Of a stretch of DNA of 64,000 nt, positions 16,472-26,948 are shown piece after piece. The notes under the pieces are model-generated. The model did not search any database. It was given only the letters and a program-made list of their open reading frames with translations, and was not told where the DNA came from. The position numbers and the translations under genes were made by a program. Within the stretch, counting starts at the first letter, position 1. Every line of letters begins with the position of its first letter. The stretch covers positions 329,399 through 393,398 of the forward strand of contig NZ_BNCJ01000001.1 in the NCBI RefSeq assembly GCF_014656415.1, written 5' to 3'. Source of the DNA: Seohaeicola zhoushanensis (GTDB taxonomy: Bacteria; Pseudomonadota; Alphaproteobacteria; Rhodobacterales; Rhodobacteraceae).

Positions 16472-17536
16472 ATGCTGACGAACGCCTTCCGAGCCCTCCT
16501 TCTCTGTGCCGCATTGCTGACCGGATATTCCCCCTCGGCCGACGCCCAGACCATCGACCCGTTCGAGCACGGCTGGGTCCTCGACGCCGAGGCGTCGAAG
16601 CTGCGCTTCATGTCGGTCAAGAAGGGCAATGTCGCCGAGACCAGCAAGTTCGCCACACTTTCGGGCCTCATCACCGAGCAGGGCAAGGCTCAGATCCGGG
16701 TGCTGCTAGACTCGGTCGACACCAATATCGACCTGCGCAACGTGCGGATGCGCTTCCTGTTCTTCGAAGCCTTCAACTACCCCGAGGCCACCATCTCGGT
16801 GCAGCTGGATCCGGCGCAGCTGCGTGACCTGCACGACGTGCGGCGCAAGTTCGTCGAGGTTGCCTATACGCTCTCGCTGCATGGCGTGACGCTTGAGAAG
16901 ACTGCAGATGTGGCGGTCACGTTGATCTCGAATGACCGTGTCGCCATCACCTCAACCGCGCCGATCGCCATCAAGCTCGACGAGTTCAACCTCGAAGGCG
17001 GGCGCGAAAAGCTGCAAGAAGCGGCCAGCGTCGAGATCGTGCCGGTTGGCGTGGTCAGCTTCGACTTTGTCTTCGACCGCGCCGCGCCGGGAACGCCGCC
17101 GAGCTCGGCCCAGCTGACCGCAGCTCCGGCAGGCGCCTCGGCCGCGCTGGAGACCAAGGGCGAGATGGACCGCGAAGCCTGTGTCGGGCGGTTCGAGATC
17201 CTGTCGCACACCGGCAACATCAACTTCTCGCCCGCCAGCGCGCGGCTCGATCCCTCGTCATATCCGTTGCTCGACAACCTCTATGACATCGTGAACCGCT
17301 GCCCGAGCCTGAACATCGAGATCGCTGGACATACCGACTCGGACGGGTCCGACGCGACCAACCAGGCGCTGAGCGAACGCCGTGCCGGATCGGTCAGCGC
17401 CTATCTGGCCGCGAAGGGGATCAGCCAGGGCCGGATGCGCGTCGTCGGCTATGGCGAGAGTCGGCCGCTGCGTCCAAACGACAGCGCCGCGAACAAGGCG
17501 CGCAATCGCCGGATCGAGTTCGTCGTTCTGAACTGA
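16472..17536 (+). CDS. Exported YceI-domain and OmpA-domain fusion protein
   Basis: 354 residues from the ATG at 16472, which starts a signal peptide (MLTNAFRALLLCAALLTGYS, cleavage near SADAQ). A YceI-like domain (about 30-215) begins HGWVLDAEASKLRF; YceI proteins bind isoprenoid or amphipathic molecules in the periplasm. The C-terminal OmpA/Pal domain (about 239-354) has INFSPASARL and the peptidoglycan-binding block GHTDSDGSDATNQALSERRA. The combination would tether a lipid-binding domain to the cell wall. Divergent from the caspase-like gene and last of the T6SS-linked block. Confidence 0.88.
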   Translation: MLTNAFRALLLCAALLTGYSPSADAQTIDPFEHGWVLDAEASKLRFMSVKKGNVAETSKFATLSGLITEQGKAQIRVLLDSVDTNIDLRNVRMRFLFFEAFNYPEATISVQLDPAQLRDLHDVRRKFVEVAYTLSLHGVTLEKTADVAVTLISNDRVAITSTAPIAIKLDEFNLEGGREKLQEAASVEIVPVGVVSFDFVFDRAAPGTPPSSAQLTAAPAGASAALETKGEMDREACVGRFEILSHTGNINFSPASARLDPSSYPLLDNLYDIVNRCPSLNIEIAGHTDSDGSDATNQALSERRAGSVSAYLAAKGISQGRMRVVGYGESRPLRPNDSAANKARNRRIEFVVLN

Positions 17537-17563
17537 AGTTGGCAGTGAGGCCCAGAGCGGGCC

Positions 17564-18583
17564 TCACCCCGCCCAGCGCACCCAGCGGCCGTGAAAATCG
17601 GCGCGGCCCAGCGCAATTCGCAGATCCCCCGGCCAGAGCCGCAGGGTGATCGCGGCACCCTCGGTGCCTCCGTCAGCTTCGAGTCCCAGCCAGGCCAGCG
17701 GCCGCGATGCGGTTGCCCCGGCGCCGGCAGCCTCGATGAGAGCGGTGCCTTCGGCTTGCTTTTCGGCAGGGAAATATTGCCAGGCGATGGTGTGATAGAT
17801 CAGGTGCACGGTGCCTTCGGGCTGCGCAGCGAGGCGAGGGGCGAGCCAGTCGATGGCATCTCCCCTGTTCACCGCCGTCCGCTGCGCGGCCATCGCCGCG
17901 CGCGTCAGCTCCATGCGGTGCGGCTGATCGGGCCAGAGGTAGGCGAAGAGCCGGCGCGCCTGATCCGGATCGGCCAGGTCGAGCGGATTGAGGTCGACCC
18001 CCGCGCGTTCCTGCACCTCGACCCGCGCAGGTTGCGGCGTGGCGCCACTCCAGTCGGGAGTCAATTCCAGCGCGGCGTCAGGGGGGCCAAGCCGCACAGG
18101 GCCAGCCTGCACGGCGAAGCGGTCCCAACCGAGGTTGAGCCCGGCGCTGGCGCCAAGTTCGGAGGTCATGAAGGGCAGGGCGAACCGCGCGGCGATCCAA
18201 TGCGCCGCCGCGACGATCACTGCGCTTCGGCGCACCTCGTTGGTCTGCGGAGCGCTTTCGATCCAGCGCAGCAGAGTCTCTTCATGCCGTTGCATCGCCG
18301 CGAGAACGCCATGCAGCAGCGCCATGTCCGACACCTGGTGCGGCGGATAGACCGCCGCCAGCTCTGCATCGCCGCCCAGCACCAGAGCGTGCAACCCGCC
18401 AGCCAGGCGCAGCGGCATGGACACCGCCGAGGGGCCGAGATCGCCCGGCCAGTCGGCGCAGATGCGCCCCAGCCGCGTGCCGGGCCAATTCGCACCCAGC
18501 AGCGCCATCAACCGGCCCATGAAGGGCGAACCCAGCGCGGAGCAGGCGCGCGATTGCGCGGCGAAGGCTTCGGTCAGCCTCAC
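17564..18583 (-). CDS. DUF2332 family protein
   Basis: 339 residues, the usual length of this alphaproteobacterial/actinobacterial family of unknown function. Recognised from the [23 protein letters not shown] region, the [18 protein letters not shown] block and the [13 protein letters not shown] block near residue 265, which resemble a methyltransferase-type Rossmann arrangement. Overlaps the pth stop by four bases and is read from the same messenger. Function not known. Confidence 0.75.
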   Translation of the reverse strand: MRLTEAFAAQSRACSALGSPFMGRLMALLGANWPGTRLGRICADWPGDLGPSAVSMPLRLAGGLHALVLGGDAELAAVYPPHQVSDMALLHGVLAAMQRHEETLLRWIESAPQTNEVRRSAVIVAAAHWIAARFALPFMTSELGASAGLNLGWDRFAVQAGPVRLGPPDAALELTPDWSGATPQPARVEVQERAGVDLNPLDLADPDQARRLFAYLWPDQPHRMELTRAAMAAQRTAVNRGDAIDWLAPRLAAQPEGTVHLIYHTIAWQYFPAEKQAEGTALIEAAGAGATASRPLAWLGLEADGGTEGAAITLRLWPGDLRIALGRADFHGRWVRWAG

Positions 18584-19251
18584 TTGAACCGGTTCAGCAG
18601 CTTTTCGAGCGGGGAGCGGGTATCCGGCTCCGGCTCCGGCTTCGCCGGTTTCGCCTCGGGTTTGGTCCCGGTCGAAGACCGCGGCGGCGCGACGCGAAGG
18701 GCGACGGCGTTCATGAATCGCGCGCTGTCACCGGCGGCAAGGCTCGCCGCGCCGTCCGAGATGCCGCGCAGCAGGTCGTCAAGCCAGTCGTCGTCGGCCT
18801 TGGCAAAGTCGTGCAGAACATAGCCCGGAACCGCCTCCTTGCGGCCGGGGTGGCCGACGCCCAGCCGCACCCGGTCATAGGCCTCGCCGATATGGGCATG
18901 GATCGAGCGCAGGCCGTTGTGGCCGGCATGGCCGCCGCCCGATTTCACCCGCAGCTTGCCGGGCGCCAGGTCGATCTCGTCGTGGATGACGATGACATCC
19001 GCCGGTTCCAGCCGGTAGAAGCGCATCGCTTCGCCCACCGACTGGCCGGAAAGGTTCATGAAGGTTTCCGGCTTGAGCAGCATCACCTTCTCGGTGCCAA
19101 GCCGGCCTTCCGAGAGCTGACCCTGAAAGCGCGACTTCCAGGGGGTGAATCCGTGGTCCGCGGCGATCCGGTCCACCGCCATGAACCCGATGTTATGCCG
19201 GTTGCGCGCGTATTTCGCGCCCGGGTTGCCAAGGCCAACGATCAGCTTCAT
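18580..19251 (-). CDS. pth: Peptidyl-tRNA hydrolase
   Basis: 223 residues from the ATG at 19251. Cleaves peptidyl-tRNA dropped from stalled ribosomes. Catalytic His19 lies in [15 protein letters not shown] and the conserved Asp in [11 protein letters not shown]; the [13 protein letters not shown] loop is intact. A Pro/Lys-rich tail of about 30 residues extends past the catalytic core, as in other Rhodobacterales. rplY lies just upstream on the same strand, a common pairing. Confidence 0.96.
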   Translation of the reverse strand: MKLIVGLGNPGAKYARNRHNIGFMAVDRIAADHGFTPWKSRFQGQLSEGRLGTEKVMLLKPETFMNLSGQSVGEAMRFYRLEPADVIVIHDEIDLAPGKLRVKSGGGHAGHNGLRSIHAHIGEAYDRVRLGVGHPGRKEAVPGYVLHDFAKADDDWLDDLLRGISDGAASLAAGDSARFMNAVALRVAPPRSSTGTKPEAKPAKPEPEPDTRSPLEKLLNRFK

Positions 19252-19321
19252 GCGCGCTTCCTTCCGTGCTTTGCCTCTCATGCCCGGAACCGGGCCATTT
19301 TTCCAGACGCCACAAACGAAA

Positions 19322-19341
19322 CGGGGCCCCGAAGGGCCCCG
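19322..19341 (-). terminator. Intrinsic terminator after rplY
   Basis: An 8-bp perfect G+C stem with a 4-base loop that reads TTCG on the minus strand, followed by TTTCGTTT. It lies 23 bases past the rplY stop and separates rplY from pth. Confidence 0.85.
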
Positions 19342-19364
19342 CGCGTAACCGTATGCGGCCGGGA

Positions 19365-19979
19365 TTATTCCTCGGCTTCGCCGTCTTCTTCGTTCTCTGC
19401 CGAACGCAGGCCCGACGGGGCCGCGATGTTGGCGATCACGAAGTCGCGTGCGATGGTCGGCTTGACGCCTTCCGGCAGCTTGACATCCGAAATGTGGATC
19501 ACGTCGCCGATCTGCGCGTTCGAGATGTCGATGGTGATGTGGTCGGGGATGTCACCCGCGGTCACCAGCAGTTCGACCTCGGCGCGGACCATGGTCAGCG
19601 TGCCGCCCTTGCGCAGGCCGGGGCAGGCTTCTTCGCCAGCCACTTCGACGGGGATACGCAGGTTGATCTTCGAGGTGCGGCGCAGGCGCATGAAGTCGAC
19701 GTGGGTCGGCAGATCCTTGACGACGTCGCGCTGGACATCGCGGCAGATCACGCGGACGTCCTCGTGGCCCTCGACCTTGAGGTTCCACAGGGTCGACTTG
19801 AAGTGACCCGCTTTCAGACGCTTCAGCAGCGCGTTGAAGGGGATGTTGATCGCCAGCGGTTCTTGCTCGCCACCGAAAACGACACCCGGAACCATGCCAT
19901 CGCGGCGTGCTTGACGAGCGGCGCCCTTGCCTGTCCCCGTCCGTTCCAGGGCGATGAGATCAGGGATCTCTCCAGCCAT
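19365..19979 (-). CDS. rplY: Large-subunit ribosomal protein L25 (general stress protein Ctc)
   Basis: 204 residues, the long Ctc/TL5 form with a C-terminal beta domain and an acidic tail ([10 protein letters not shown]). Binds 5S rRNA. Typical motifs are [20 protein letters not shown] at the start and [20 protein letters not shown] in the middle. A terminator follows at 19322-19341. Confidence 0.96.
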   Translation of the reverse strand: MAGEIPDLIALERTGTGKGAARQARRDGMVPGVVFGGEQEPLAINIPFNALLKRLKAGHFKSTLWNLKVEGHEDVRVICRDVQRDVVKDLPTHVDFMRLRRTSKINLRIPVEVAGEEACPGLRKGGTLTMVRAEVELLVTAGDIPDHITIDISNAQIGDVIHISDVKLPEGVKPTIARDFVIANIAAPSGLRSAENEEDGEAEE

Positions 19980-20100
19980 GTTGATTCTCCAATGTAAGGG
20001 CGGGGCTCCTCCAAGGCTGTAGTCCCCGCGTGAAGCCGCGCCTATAGACCAGATAGACCCGCTTGGAAAGGGTCTTTCCGCACCGTTTCTCCCTGCCCGG

Positions 20101-20721
20101 TCATGGCAGCTTGCTGGTGAGAACCCCCCCCGCCTCGATCACGCGCGCGTAAAGCTCGAACTCGGCCGCGCGCGCCTGCTGCAACAGTTTCCGCGTGGCC
20201 GGTTCCAGTTCCGCCGGAACCGGAGGCGAGACGTTCTTCTGCTTGAGCTCGACCGGCCCGCCGAAGCGGTCGTCGAGAAAAGCCCAGAGCCGGCCCGGCA
20301 TCTCGTGGGCGAAGAGGTGGTGGACCAGCAGCTCGCCCTTGCCCGAGGTCAGGAAGGAATGCTGGCTGCCGATGGCGGCATGGGGCGGCGGGCTGTCCGA
20401 GATCACATCGCGCACGAACTGGTCGAAACTGATGCCTTCGGTCGAGAAATCGCTGCCGGCCTTGGCCTCGCGGGCGCGGTAGCGATACCAGGAGCGGATC
20501 TGCTCTTCGGGCTCGCGGATCACCGCGAAGCGTTCGGGTTCGACGCCGAATTCCTCCTTGAGGAAGGGCGCGACACGGTTGTGGAACCGCTGGGCGGTGA
20601 TGTGCTTTCGCCGCTTGGTGAAGATGATGTCGGCCCGCGGCTTGAGCGCCATCTCTATCGCCGTGGTGCCGGTTTTCGGCACGGCGATGAACGCCAAGTT
20701 CTGCGCCGAGAAGATCAACAT
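20101..20721 (-). CDS. Sulfotransferase-like protein
   Basis: 206 residues. The PAPS-binding P-loop-like start is [15 protein letters not shown] (about 13-27), and the second PAPS contact is [16 protein letters not shown] (near 70), as in the Sulfotransfer families. Substrate cannot be told from sequence; homologues in this order often act on sugars or lipids. Stands alone between lldD and rplY. Confidence 0.8.
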   Translation of the reverse strand: MLIFSAQNLAFIAVPKTGTTAIEMALKPRADIIFTKRRKHITAQRFHNRVAPFLKEEFGVEPERFAVIREPEEQIRSWYRYRAREAKAGSDFSTEGISFDQFVRDVISDSPPPHAAIGSQHSFLTSGKGELLVHHLFAHEMPGRLWAFLDDRFGGPVELKQKNVSPPVPAELEPATRKLLQQARAAEFELYARVIEAGGVLTSKLP

Positions 20722-20806
20722 CTCCGCCCCCGCGCACCCAAGCCGCCTGACAGCGGCATGGCGGGGCCCCTCACAAGGCCCTGCCCACGGGCGGGGCGGT
20801 TTGCAC

Positions 20807-21973
20807 TCACGGCTGCCAGCGGCCTTCGAAGTCCTCGGGGATCAGCAGGTTGTGCCGGCCAAGGTTCTGCACCTTGGTCTCTCCGCAGAGCGCCATGGTC
20901 ATGTCGAGCTCCTTGCGGATGACCTCCAGAGCAGTCGAAACACCCTTCTCGCCCATCGCACCCAGACCGTAGACGAAGGCGCGGCCGATCATCGTGCCCT
21001 TCGCCCCCATGGCCAGCGCCTTGAGCACGTCCTGGCCCGAGCGGATGCCGCTGTCGAGATGCACCTCGGTATCGCCCTGCACCGCATCCAGGATCGGCCG
21101 CAGCATCCGGATCGACGAGAGCGCGCCGTCAAGCTGCCGCCCGCCGTGGTTCGACACCACGATGGCGTCGGCACCCAGCTTTGCAGCCATCTTGGCGTCT
21201 TCCGGGTCGAGGATGCCCTTCAGAATCACCTTGCCGCCCCATTGCTCCATCAGCCGGGCGATCTTGGACCAGTCGAGCGTCGGGTCGAACTGCTCGGCCG
21301 TCCAGGCCCCCAGCGAGGCGGTGTCCGAGATGCCGTGGACATGGCCGACGATGTTGCCGAAATGCCGCCGCTTGGCCGAGAGCATCTCGATCCCCCAGGC
21401 CCATTTGGTCATCAGGTTTGCAATCGTCTTCGGCGTCAGCTTGGGCGGCGCGGAAAGCCCGTTCTTGAGGTCCTTGTGCCGCTGGCCCAGCAGTTGCAGG
21501 TCGAGCGTGATGACCAGCGCCGAACACTTGGCGTCCTTGGCCCGCTGGATCAGCCGGCTGGTATAGTCGGTGTCCTTCATCGTGTAGAGCTGGAACCAGA
21601 ACGGCTTGCCCGTCGCCTCGGCCACGTCTTCGATCGAGTTGATCGACATCGTCGACAGCGTGAAGGGCACCCCGAAGGCCTGGGCCGCGCGGGCGGCCTT
21701 GATCTCACCATCGGCGTGCTGCATCCCGGTCAGCCCGACCGGGGCCAGCGCCACAGGCATCGCCACCTCCTGGCCGATCATCGTGCTGGCGGTGCTGCGC
21801 CCGCTCATGTCCACGGCGACGCGCTGGCGCAGGCGGATCTTCTCGAAATCGGTGGTGTTCTCGCGGAAGGTCTGCTCGGTCCAGCTGCCGCTTTCGGCAT
21901 AGTCGTAGAACATCCGCGGCGTGCGACGTTCGTGCAGGCGCTTGAGGTCGGCGATATTGGTGATCACGGGCAT
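20807..21973 (-). CDS. lldD: FMN-dependent L-lactate dehydrogenase / alpha-hydroxy-acid oxidase family
   Basis: 388 residues from the ATG at 21973; the frame runs upstream but the extra residues show no family similarity. FMN-binding TIM barrel that oxidises L-lactate to pyruvate, delivering electrons to the respiratory chain. The catalytic His lies in VVSNHGGRQLDGA and the conserved MPVALAPVGLTGMQHADGE, FWFQLYTMKDTDYT and DSGIRSGQDVLKALAMGA blocks are intact. Mitochondrial-type glycolate oxidases are close relatives, so substrate specificity is not proven. An inverted repeat sits 18 bases before the start. Confidence 0.9.
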   Translation of the reverse strand: MPVITNIADLKRLHERRTPRMFYDYAESGSWTEQTFRENTTDFEKIRLRQRVAVDMSGRSTASTMIGQEVAMPVALAPVGLTGMQHADGEIKAARAAQAFGVPFTLSTMSINSIEDVAEATGKPFWFQLYTMKDTDYTSRLIQRAKDAKCSALVITLDLQLLGQRHKDLKNGLSAPPKLTPKTIANLMTKWAWGIEMLSAKRRHFGNIVGHVHGISDTASLGAWTAEQFDPTLDWSKIARLMEQWGGKVILKGILDPEDAKMAAKLGADAIVVSNHGGRQLDGALSSIRMLRPILDAVQGDTEVHLDSGIRSGQDVLKALAMGAKGTMIGRAFVYGLGAMGEKGVSTALEVIRKELDMTMALCGETKVQNLGRHNLLIPEDFEGRWQP

Positions 21974-21990
21974 AGGTTTCTCCCGGCAAA

Positions 21991-22011
21991 TTGGTAAAGT
22001 CCTGTTACCAA
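21991..22011. promoter_or_regulatory. Candidate operator upstream of lldD
   Basis: Perfect 7-base inverted repeat TTGGTAA, 7-base spacer, TTACCAA, in the lldD/MaoC divergent region. TGGT/ACCA half-sites are typical of FadR-subfamily GntR repressors such as LldR. No such regulator gene is in the window, so its identity is inference. Confidence 0.5.
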
Positions 22012-22105
22012 TGCCCCGGACCTTTCTCAAGGCGGCAATCCTCGCGCACTGGCGGTTGTTGCCCCGCCTGTGCATAGTCGCCACGCGTTCGAGGAAGGAG
22101 CAGGG

Positions 22106-22543
22106 ATGTTTTTCGAGGATATCGCCGTCGGCGACCGTTACGAGACAGGCAGCAGGACGTTGTCGGCGGAAGAGATCATCGCCTTTGCCCGGCAATGGGA
22201 TCCGCAACCGTTCCACACCGATCCCGAGGCGGCGAAGCAATCACATTTCGGCGGGCTCGTGGCGAGCGGCTTTCAGACAATCCTGGTGGCCTTCAACCTG
22301 ATCCTGGCGACGGGGCGTTTCTCGGAAAGCTCGATGGGCTCGCCCGGCATGGCCGAGATCCGCTGGCTGAAGCCGGTTTACGCCGGCGATACCCTCCGGG
22401 TCGAAGTCGAAGTGACCGGCGCGCGGGCCTCGCGGTCGAAACCGGACCGGGGGTTTGTCGACGTGCACAACCGCGTCTTCGACCAGAAGGGCGAAATGGT
22501 CTGCGACTATCGCTCGACCTGGATTATCAAGACCAGAGGCTGA
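22106..22543 (+). CDS. MaoC-family (R-specific) hydratase-like protein
   Basis: 145 residues from the ATG at 22106 (Shine-Dalgarno AGGAGCAGGG). A hot-dog fold protein; the hydratase catalytic pattern Asp-x4-His is seen in QWDPQPFHTDPEAA (about 33-46), and FGGLVASGFQT follows. Likely acts on an enoyl-CoA or related thioester. Divergent from lldD; no pathway partners adjacent. Confidence 0.88.
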   Translation: MFFEDIAVGDRYETGSRTLSAEEIIAFARQWDPQPFHTDPEAAKQSHFGGLVASGFQTILVAFNLILATGRFSESSMGSPGMAEIRWLKPVYAGDTLRVEVEVTGARASRSKPDRGFVDVHNRVFDQKGEMVCDYRSTWIIKTRG

Positions 22544-22617
22544 GCCGACCGCAACAGACGCTTGCCAGAACAGGCGCGCGGCCCTAGGTCAACCCCGACA
22601 ACGAGAGGAAGGCGATC

Positions 22618-23535
22618 ATGGCGCACAAGGTGTTCATCGACGGCGAGGCCGGCACGACGGGTCTGCAGATCCGCGAGCGGCTGGACGGGCGCAGCGACAT
22701 CGAGCTGATCCGACTCGACCCCGAGCGGCGCAAGGACCGCGGCGCCCGTGCAGAGGCGCTGGCCGAGGCGGATGTGAGCATTCTCTGCCTGCCCGACGAC
22801 GCCGCGCGCGAGGCGGTGGAACTGGCCGCCGGCAACAAGGCCCGTCTGATCGACGCCTCGACCGCGCACCGGGTAGATCCCGATTGGGCCTATGGCTTTG
22901 CCGAGCTGAAGGCGGGGCAGCGCGAGAAGATCGCCAGTGCTGCACGGGTCTCGAACCCCGGCTGCTATGCCACCGGCGCAATCGCGCTGCTGGCGCCGCT
23001 GGTTGCGGCGGGGCTGGTGGAGGCCGATGCCGGCATCACCATCAACGCGGTCTCGGGCTACAGCGGCGGCGGCAAGGCGATGATCGCCGATTTCGAGGCA
23101 GGCAAGGCGCCCGCCTTCTTCGTCTACGGCCTGGGCATGGCGCACAAGCACCTGCCCGAAACGGTCAAGCATTCGGCGCTGGAGACCACGCCGATCTTCA
23201 TTCCCAGTGTCGGCCAGTTCGCTCAGGGCATGATCGTGCAGATCCCCCTGCACCGCCCCGAGGGCGATGCCGCCGCGCTGGAGCCGGCACTGCGGGCGCA
23301 TTACGAGGGCCAGCGCTTCGTCCAGGTGCTGCCTGCGGAACCGGCCTCGGCGCAGATGGACCCGCAGGCGCTGAACGGCACCAACAATCTGGAACTGCGG
23401 GTGCAGACCTCGGCCGACGGCAAGCGCGCCGTGCTGCTGGCACGGCTCGACAACCTCGGGAAGGGCGCCTCGGGCGCCGCTGTTCAAAATTTGAACCTGA
23501 TGCTGGGCCTCGACGAGGCGACCGGGCTGGTCTGA
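22618..23535 (+). CDS. argC: N-acetyl-gamma-glutamyl-phosphate reductase (type 2)
   Basis: 305 residues, the short type-2 form. NADPH-dependent step of arginine biosynthesis. The nucleotide-binding start is [19 protein letters not shown] and the active-site cysteine is in [17 protein letters not shown]. Other arg genes are not nearby. Convergent with the small lipoprotein gene, the stops two bases apart. Confidence 0.95.
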   Translation: MAHKVFIDGEAGTTGLQIRERLDGRSDIELIRLDPERRKDRGARAEALAEADVSILCLPDDAAREAVELAAGNKARLIDASTAHRVDPDWAYGFAELKAGQREKIASAARVSNPGCYATGAIALLAPLVAAGLVEADAGITINAVSGYSGGGKAMIADFEAGKAPAFFVYGLGMAHKHLPETVKHSALETTPIFIPSVGQFAQGMIVQIPLHRPEGDAAALEPALRAHYEGQRFVQVLPAEPASAQMDPQALNGTNNLELRVQTSADGKRAVLLARLDNLGKGASGAAVQNLNLMLGLDEATGLV

Positions 23536-23537
23536 CT

Positions 23538-23792
23538 TCAGCCGCACCAGACGCGGGTTACGATCCTTTTTGCGTCGTAATCAGCGTTGTGGCGGTCCTG
23601 CCGGTAATCCATCGTGATCACTCCTCCGGGCGGAATGAACCGCGTTCCGGCGGGCATCACCGCCTGAGCAATCGCGAGTGGCTGGCCGACCAGCGCCTTT
23701 TCCCGCGGCGAGAGGCAGGCCATGTTATCATCGCTCGCCGGCATCTCGCTGCAGGCGGCGAGCAGCAGCAGAAGTCCAAGCCGTTTCATCAT
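23538..23792 (-). CDS. Peptidase inhibitor I78-family lipoprotein
   Basis: 84 residues. Lipoprotein signal with lipobox LLAAC (mature N-terminal Cys near residue 14). The I78 pattern is seen in VGQPLAIAQAVMPAGTRFIP, then VITMDYRQDRHNADYDAKR and the terminal VWCG with a conserved Cys. The start may be either of two consecutive ATGs (23792 or 23789). Such proteins are small periplasmic serine-protease inhibitors. Confidence 0.85.
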   Translation of the reverse strand: MMKRLGLLLLLAACSEMPASDDNMACLSPREKALVGQPLAIAQAVMPAGTRFIPPGGVITMDYRQDRHNADYDAKRIVTRVWCG

Positions 23793-23932
23793 CGATGCTC
23801 CCCTTGGGATCGCCCCGAGGGGCACTTGCAGCAAAGATGGAGTGAAAACCATGCCCGGCAAGGTGGACGCGGGGTTGCATTGGACGGGCCGTTGCCACAG
23901 GGTCTCGGCCAACAAAATCAGGAGATGCCGTC

Positions 23933-25045
<1,113 letters not shown>

Positions 25046-25137
25046 TCGTCACGCAAGCGGATGGTCCCGGCCATCCGCTTGCGCCCGAAGCCCCGCATGA
25101 CTAGAAGCGGCGCGAAATCTTATCCGGAGATGCGCAC

Positions 25138-26235
25138 ATGGGCTTCAAGATGGGGATCGTCGGCCTGCCCAACGTCGGCAAGTCGACCCTGTTCAACGCG
25201 CTGACGCGCACCGCCGCGGCCCAGGCCGCCAACTTCCCGTTCTGCACCATCGAGCCGAACGTCGGCGACGTGGCGGTGCCCGACGCGCGGCTCGACAAGC
25301 TGGCGAGCATCGCCGGTTCCAAGCAGATCATCCCCACCCGGATGACCTTCGTCGACATCGCCGGCCTGGTGAAGGGCGCCTCCAAGGGCGAGGGCCTCGG
25401 CAACCAGTTCCTCGCCAACATCCGCGAATGCGACGCCATCGCCCATGTGCTGCGCTGCTTCGAGGATGGCGACATCACCCATGTCGAAGGCCGCGTCGAC
25501 CCGGTCGCCGATGCCGAAACCATCGAGACAGAGCTGATGCTGGCTGACCTCGAGAGCATCGAGAAACGCCGCGCCAACCTGGTGCGCAAGCTCAAGGGCA
25601 ACGACAAGGAAGCCCAGCAGCAGGACCGCCTCCTCGCCGCCGCCCAGGCCGCGCTCGAGAGTGGCAAGCCGGCCCGCACCGTCAAGGTCGATGCAGAGGA
25701 CGCCCGCGCCTGGAAACTGCTGCAGCTGCTGACCACCAAGCCGGTGCTCTACGTCTGCAACGTCGCCGAGGCCGATGCCGCCGAGGGCAACGCCCTGTCG
25801 CAGAAAGTGGCCGAGATGGCCGCCGCCGAGGGCAATTCGCATGTCGTGATCTCGGCCCGCATCGAGGAGGAGATCAGCCAGCTCGACGACGAGGAGGCAC
25901 AGATGTTCCTCGGCGAGATGGGCCTCACCGAGGCCGGTCTCGACCGTCTGATCCGCGCCGGTTATGCGCTGCTCCACCTCGAGACCTATTTCACCGTCGG
26001 CCCCAAGGAAGCCCGCGCCTGGACGATCCGCCAGGGCACGCTGGCGCCCCAGGCCGCCGGGGTGATACATGGCGACTTCGAAAAGGGTTTCATCCGCGCC
26101 GAGACCATCGCCTATGACGATTACGTCGCCCTGGGCGGCGAACAGGGCGCCAAGGAAGCCGGCAAGATGCGCTCCGAGGGCAAGAGCTATGTCGTCAAGG
26201 ACGGCGACGTGATGCACTTCCTGTTCAACACCTGA
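25138..26235 (+). CDS. ychF: Redox-regulated ribosome-associated ATPase YchF
   Basis: 365 residues, standard length. OBG-family P-loop protein with G1 motif GLPNVGKST (9-17), the [20 protein letters not shown] switch II region and a C-terminal TGS-type domain ([19 protein letters not shown], then [19 protein letters not shown]). YchF prefers ATP over GTP. Transcribed alone. Confidence 0.97.
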   Translation: MGFKMGIVGLPNVGKSTLFNALTRTAAAQAANFPFCTIEPNVGDVAVPDARLDKLASIAGSKQIIPTRMTFVDIAGLVKGASKGEGLGNQFLANIRECDAIAHVLRCFEDGDITHVEGRVDPVADAETIETELMLADLESIEKRRANLVRKLKGNDKEAQQQDRLLAAAQAALESGKPARTVKVDAEDARAWKLLQLLTTKPVLYVCNVAEADAAEGNALSQKVAEMAAAEGNSHVVISARIEEEISQLDDEEAQMFLGEMGLTEAGLDRLIRAGYALLHLETYFTVGPKEARAWTIRQGTLAPQAAGVIHGDFEKGFIRAETIAYDDYVALGGEQGAKEAGKMRSEGKSYVVKDGDVMHFLFNT

Positions 26236-26308
26236 TCCCGGCGGTTCCCTTTGCCTCGGCCCGCGCCATGCGCTAGGCCGGGGCAGACAGCGCATATGGA
26301 GCACCGCC

Positions 26309-26863
26309 ATGGCCGATACCGCCTTTCCCCCGATCACCGATACCGACTGGCCCGAGGCCGCGGCCGAACTGCGCGATGGCTTCGCGGGCCGGCTGAACGT
26401 CTACCGCACGATGGCGCATCATCCCGCGCTGCTGCGGGCCTGGGCACCGCTGCGCGGCCATGTCGTCATCGACAACGTGCTCGGCAAGCAGTTCAGCGAG
26501 GTGGTGATCCTGCGCACCGGGGTGAACCTCGGCTCGGACTACGAGTGGAACCACCACGTCTCGCGCGGGCGCGCCTGCGGCATGAGCGATGCACGCATCG
26601 CCTCGATCAAGGGCGCGCTGGCCGGGATGGCCCCGGAGGACGCGATACTGGCCAGCGCGGTCGACGAGCTGTTCACCGCGAAACGCCTCTCGCCCGCCAC
26701 GCAGGAGGGACTGGTCAACCTGGTCGGGCGCGAGGGAATGTTCGACGTCCTGGCGACGGTCGGCTTCTATTCCACCCTCGGATACATCCTGAACAGTTGC
26801 GGCACCCCGCTCGACGACGACGTCGCGGCGGAACTGGCCGCGCGTCCACTGAACGCGACGTGA
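26309..26863 (+). CDS. Carboxymuconolactone decarboxylase-like protein
   Basis: 184 residues. AhpD/CMD fold, recognised from VILRTGVNLGSDYEWNHHVS and RACGMSDARIASIKGAL. The CXXC redox pair of AhpD is absent; the Glu-Trp-x2-His arrangement is that of the cysteine-free subgroup. Substrate unknown. Followed by a dehydrogenase gene 85 bases on, possibly the same transcript. Confidence 0.85.
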   Translation: MADTAFPPITDTDWPEAAAELRDGFAGRLNVYRTMAHHPALLRAWAPLRGHVVIDNVLGKQFSEVVILRTGVNLGSDYEWNHHVSRGRACGMSDARIASIKGALAGMAPEDAILASAVDELFTAKRLSPATQEGLVNLVGREGMFDVLATVGFYSTLGYILNSCGTPLDDDVAAELAARPLNAT

Positions 26864-26948
26864 CGTCGCGTCGGGTTGCCGACGGCCGGCTTTCCGGGCA
26901 TTCAGAAACCGAACGGCCGTTTGCGGCCATCAAGGGGAGACCACAAGC

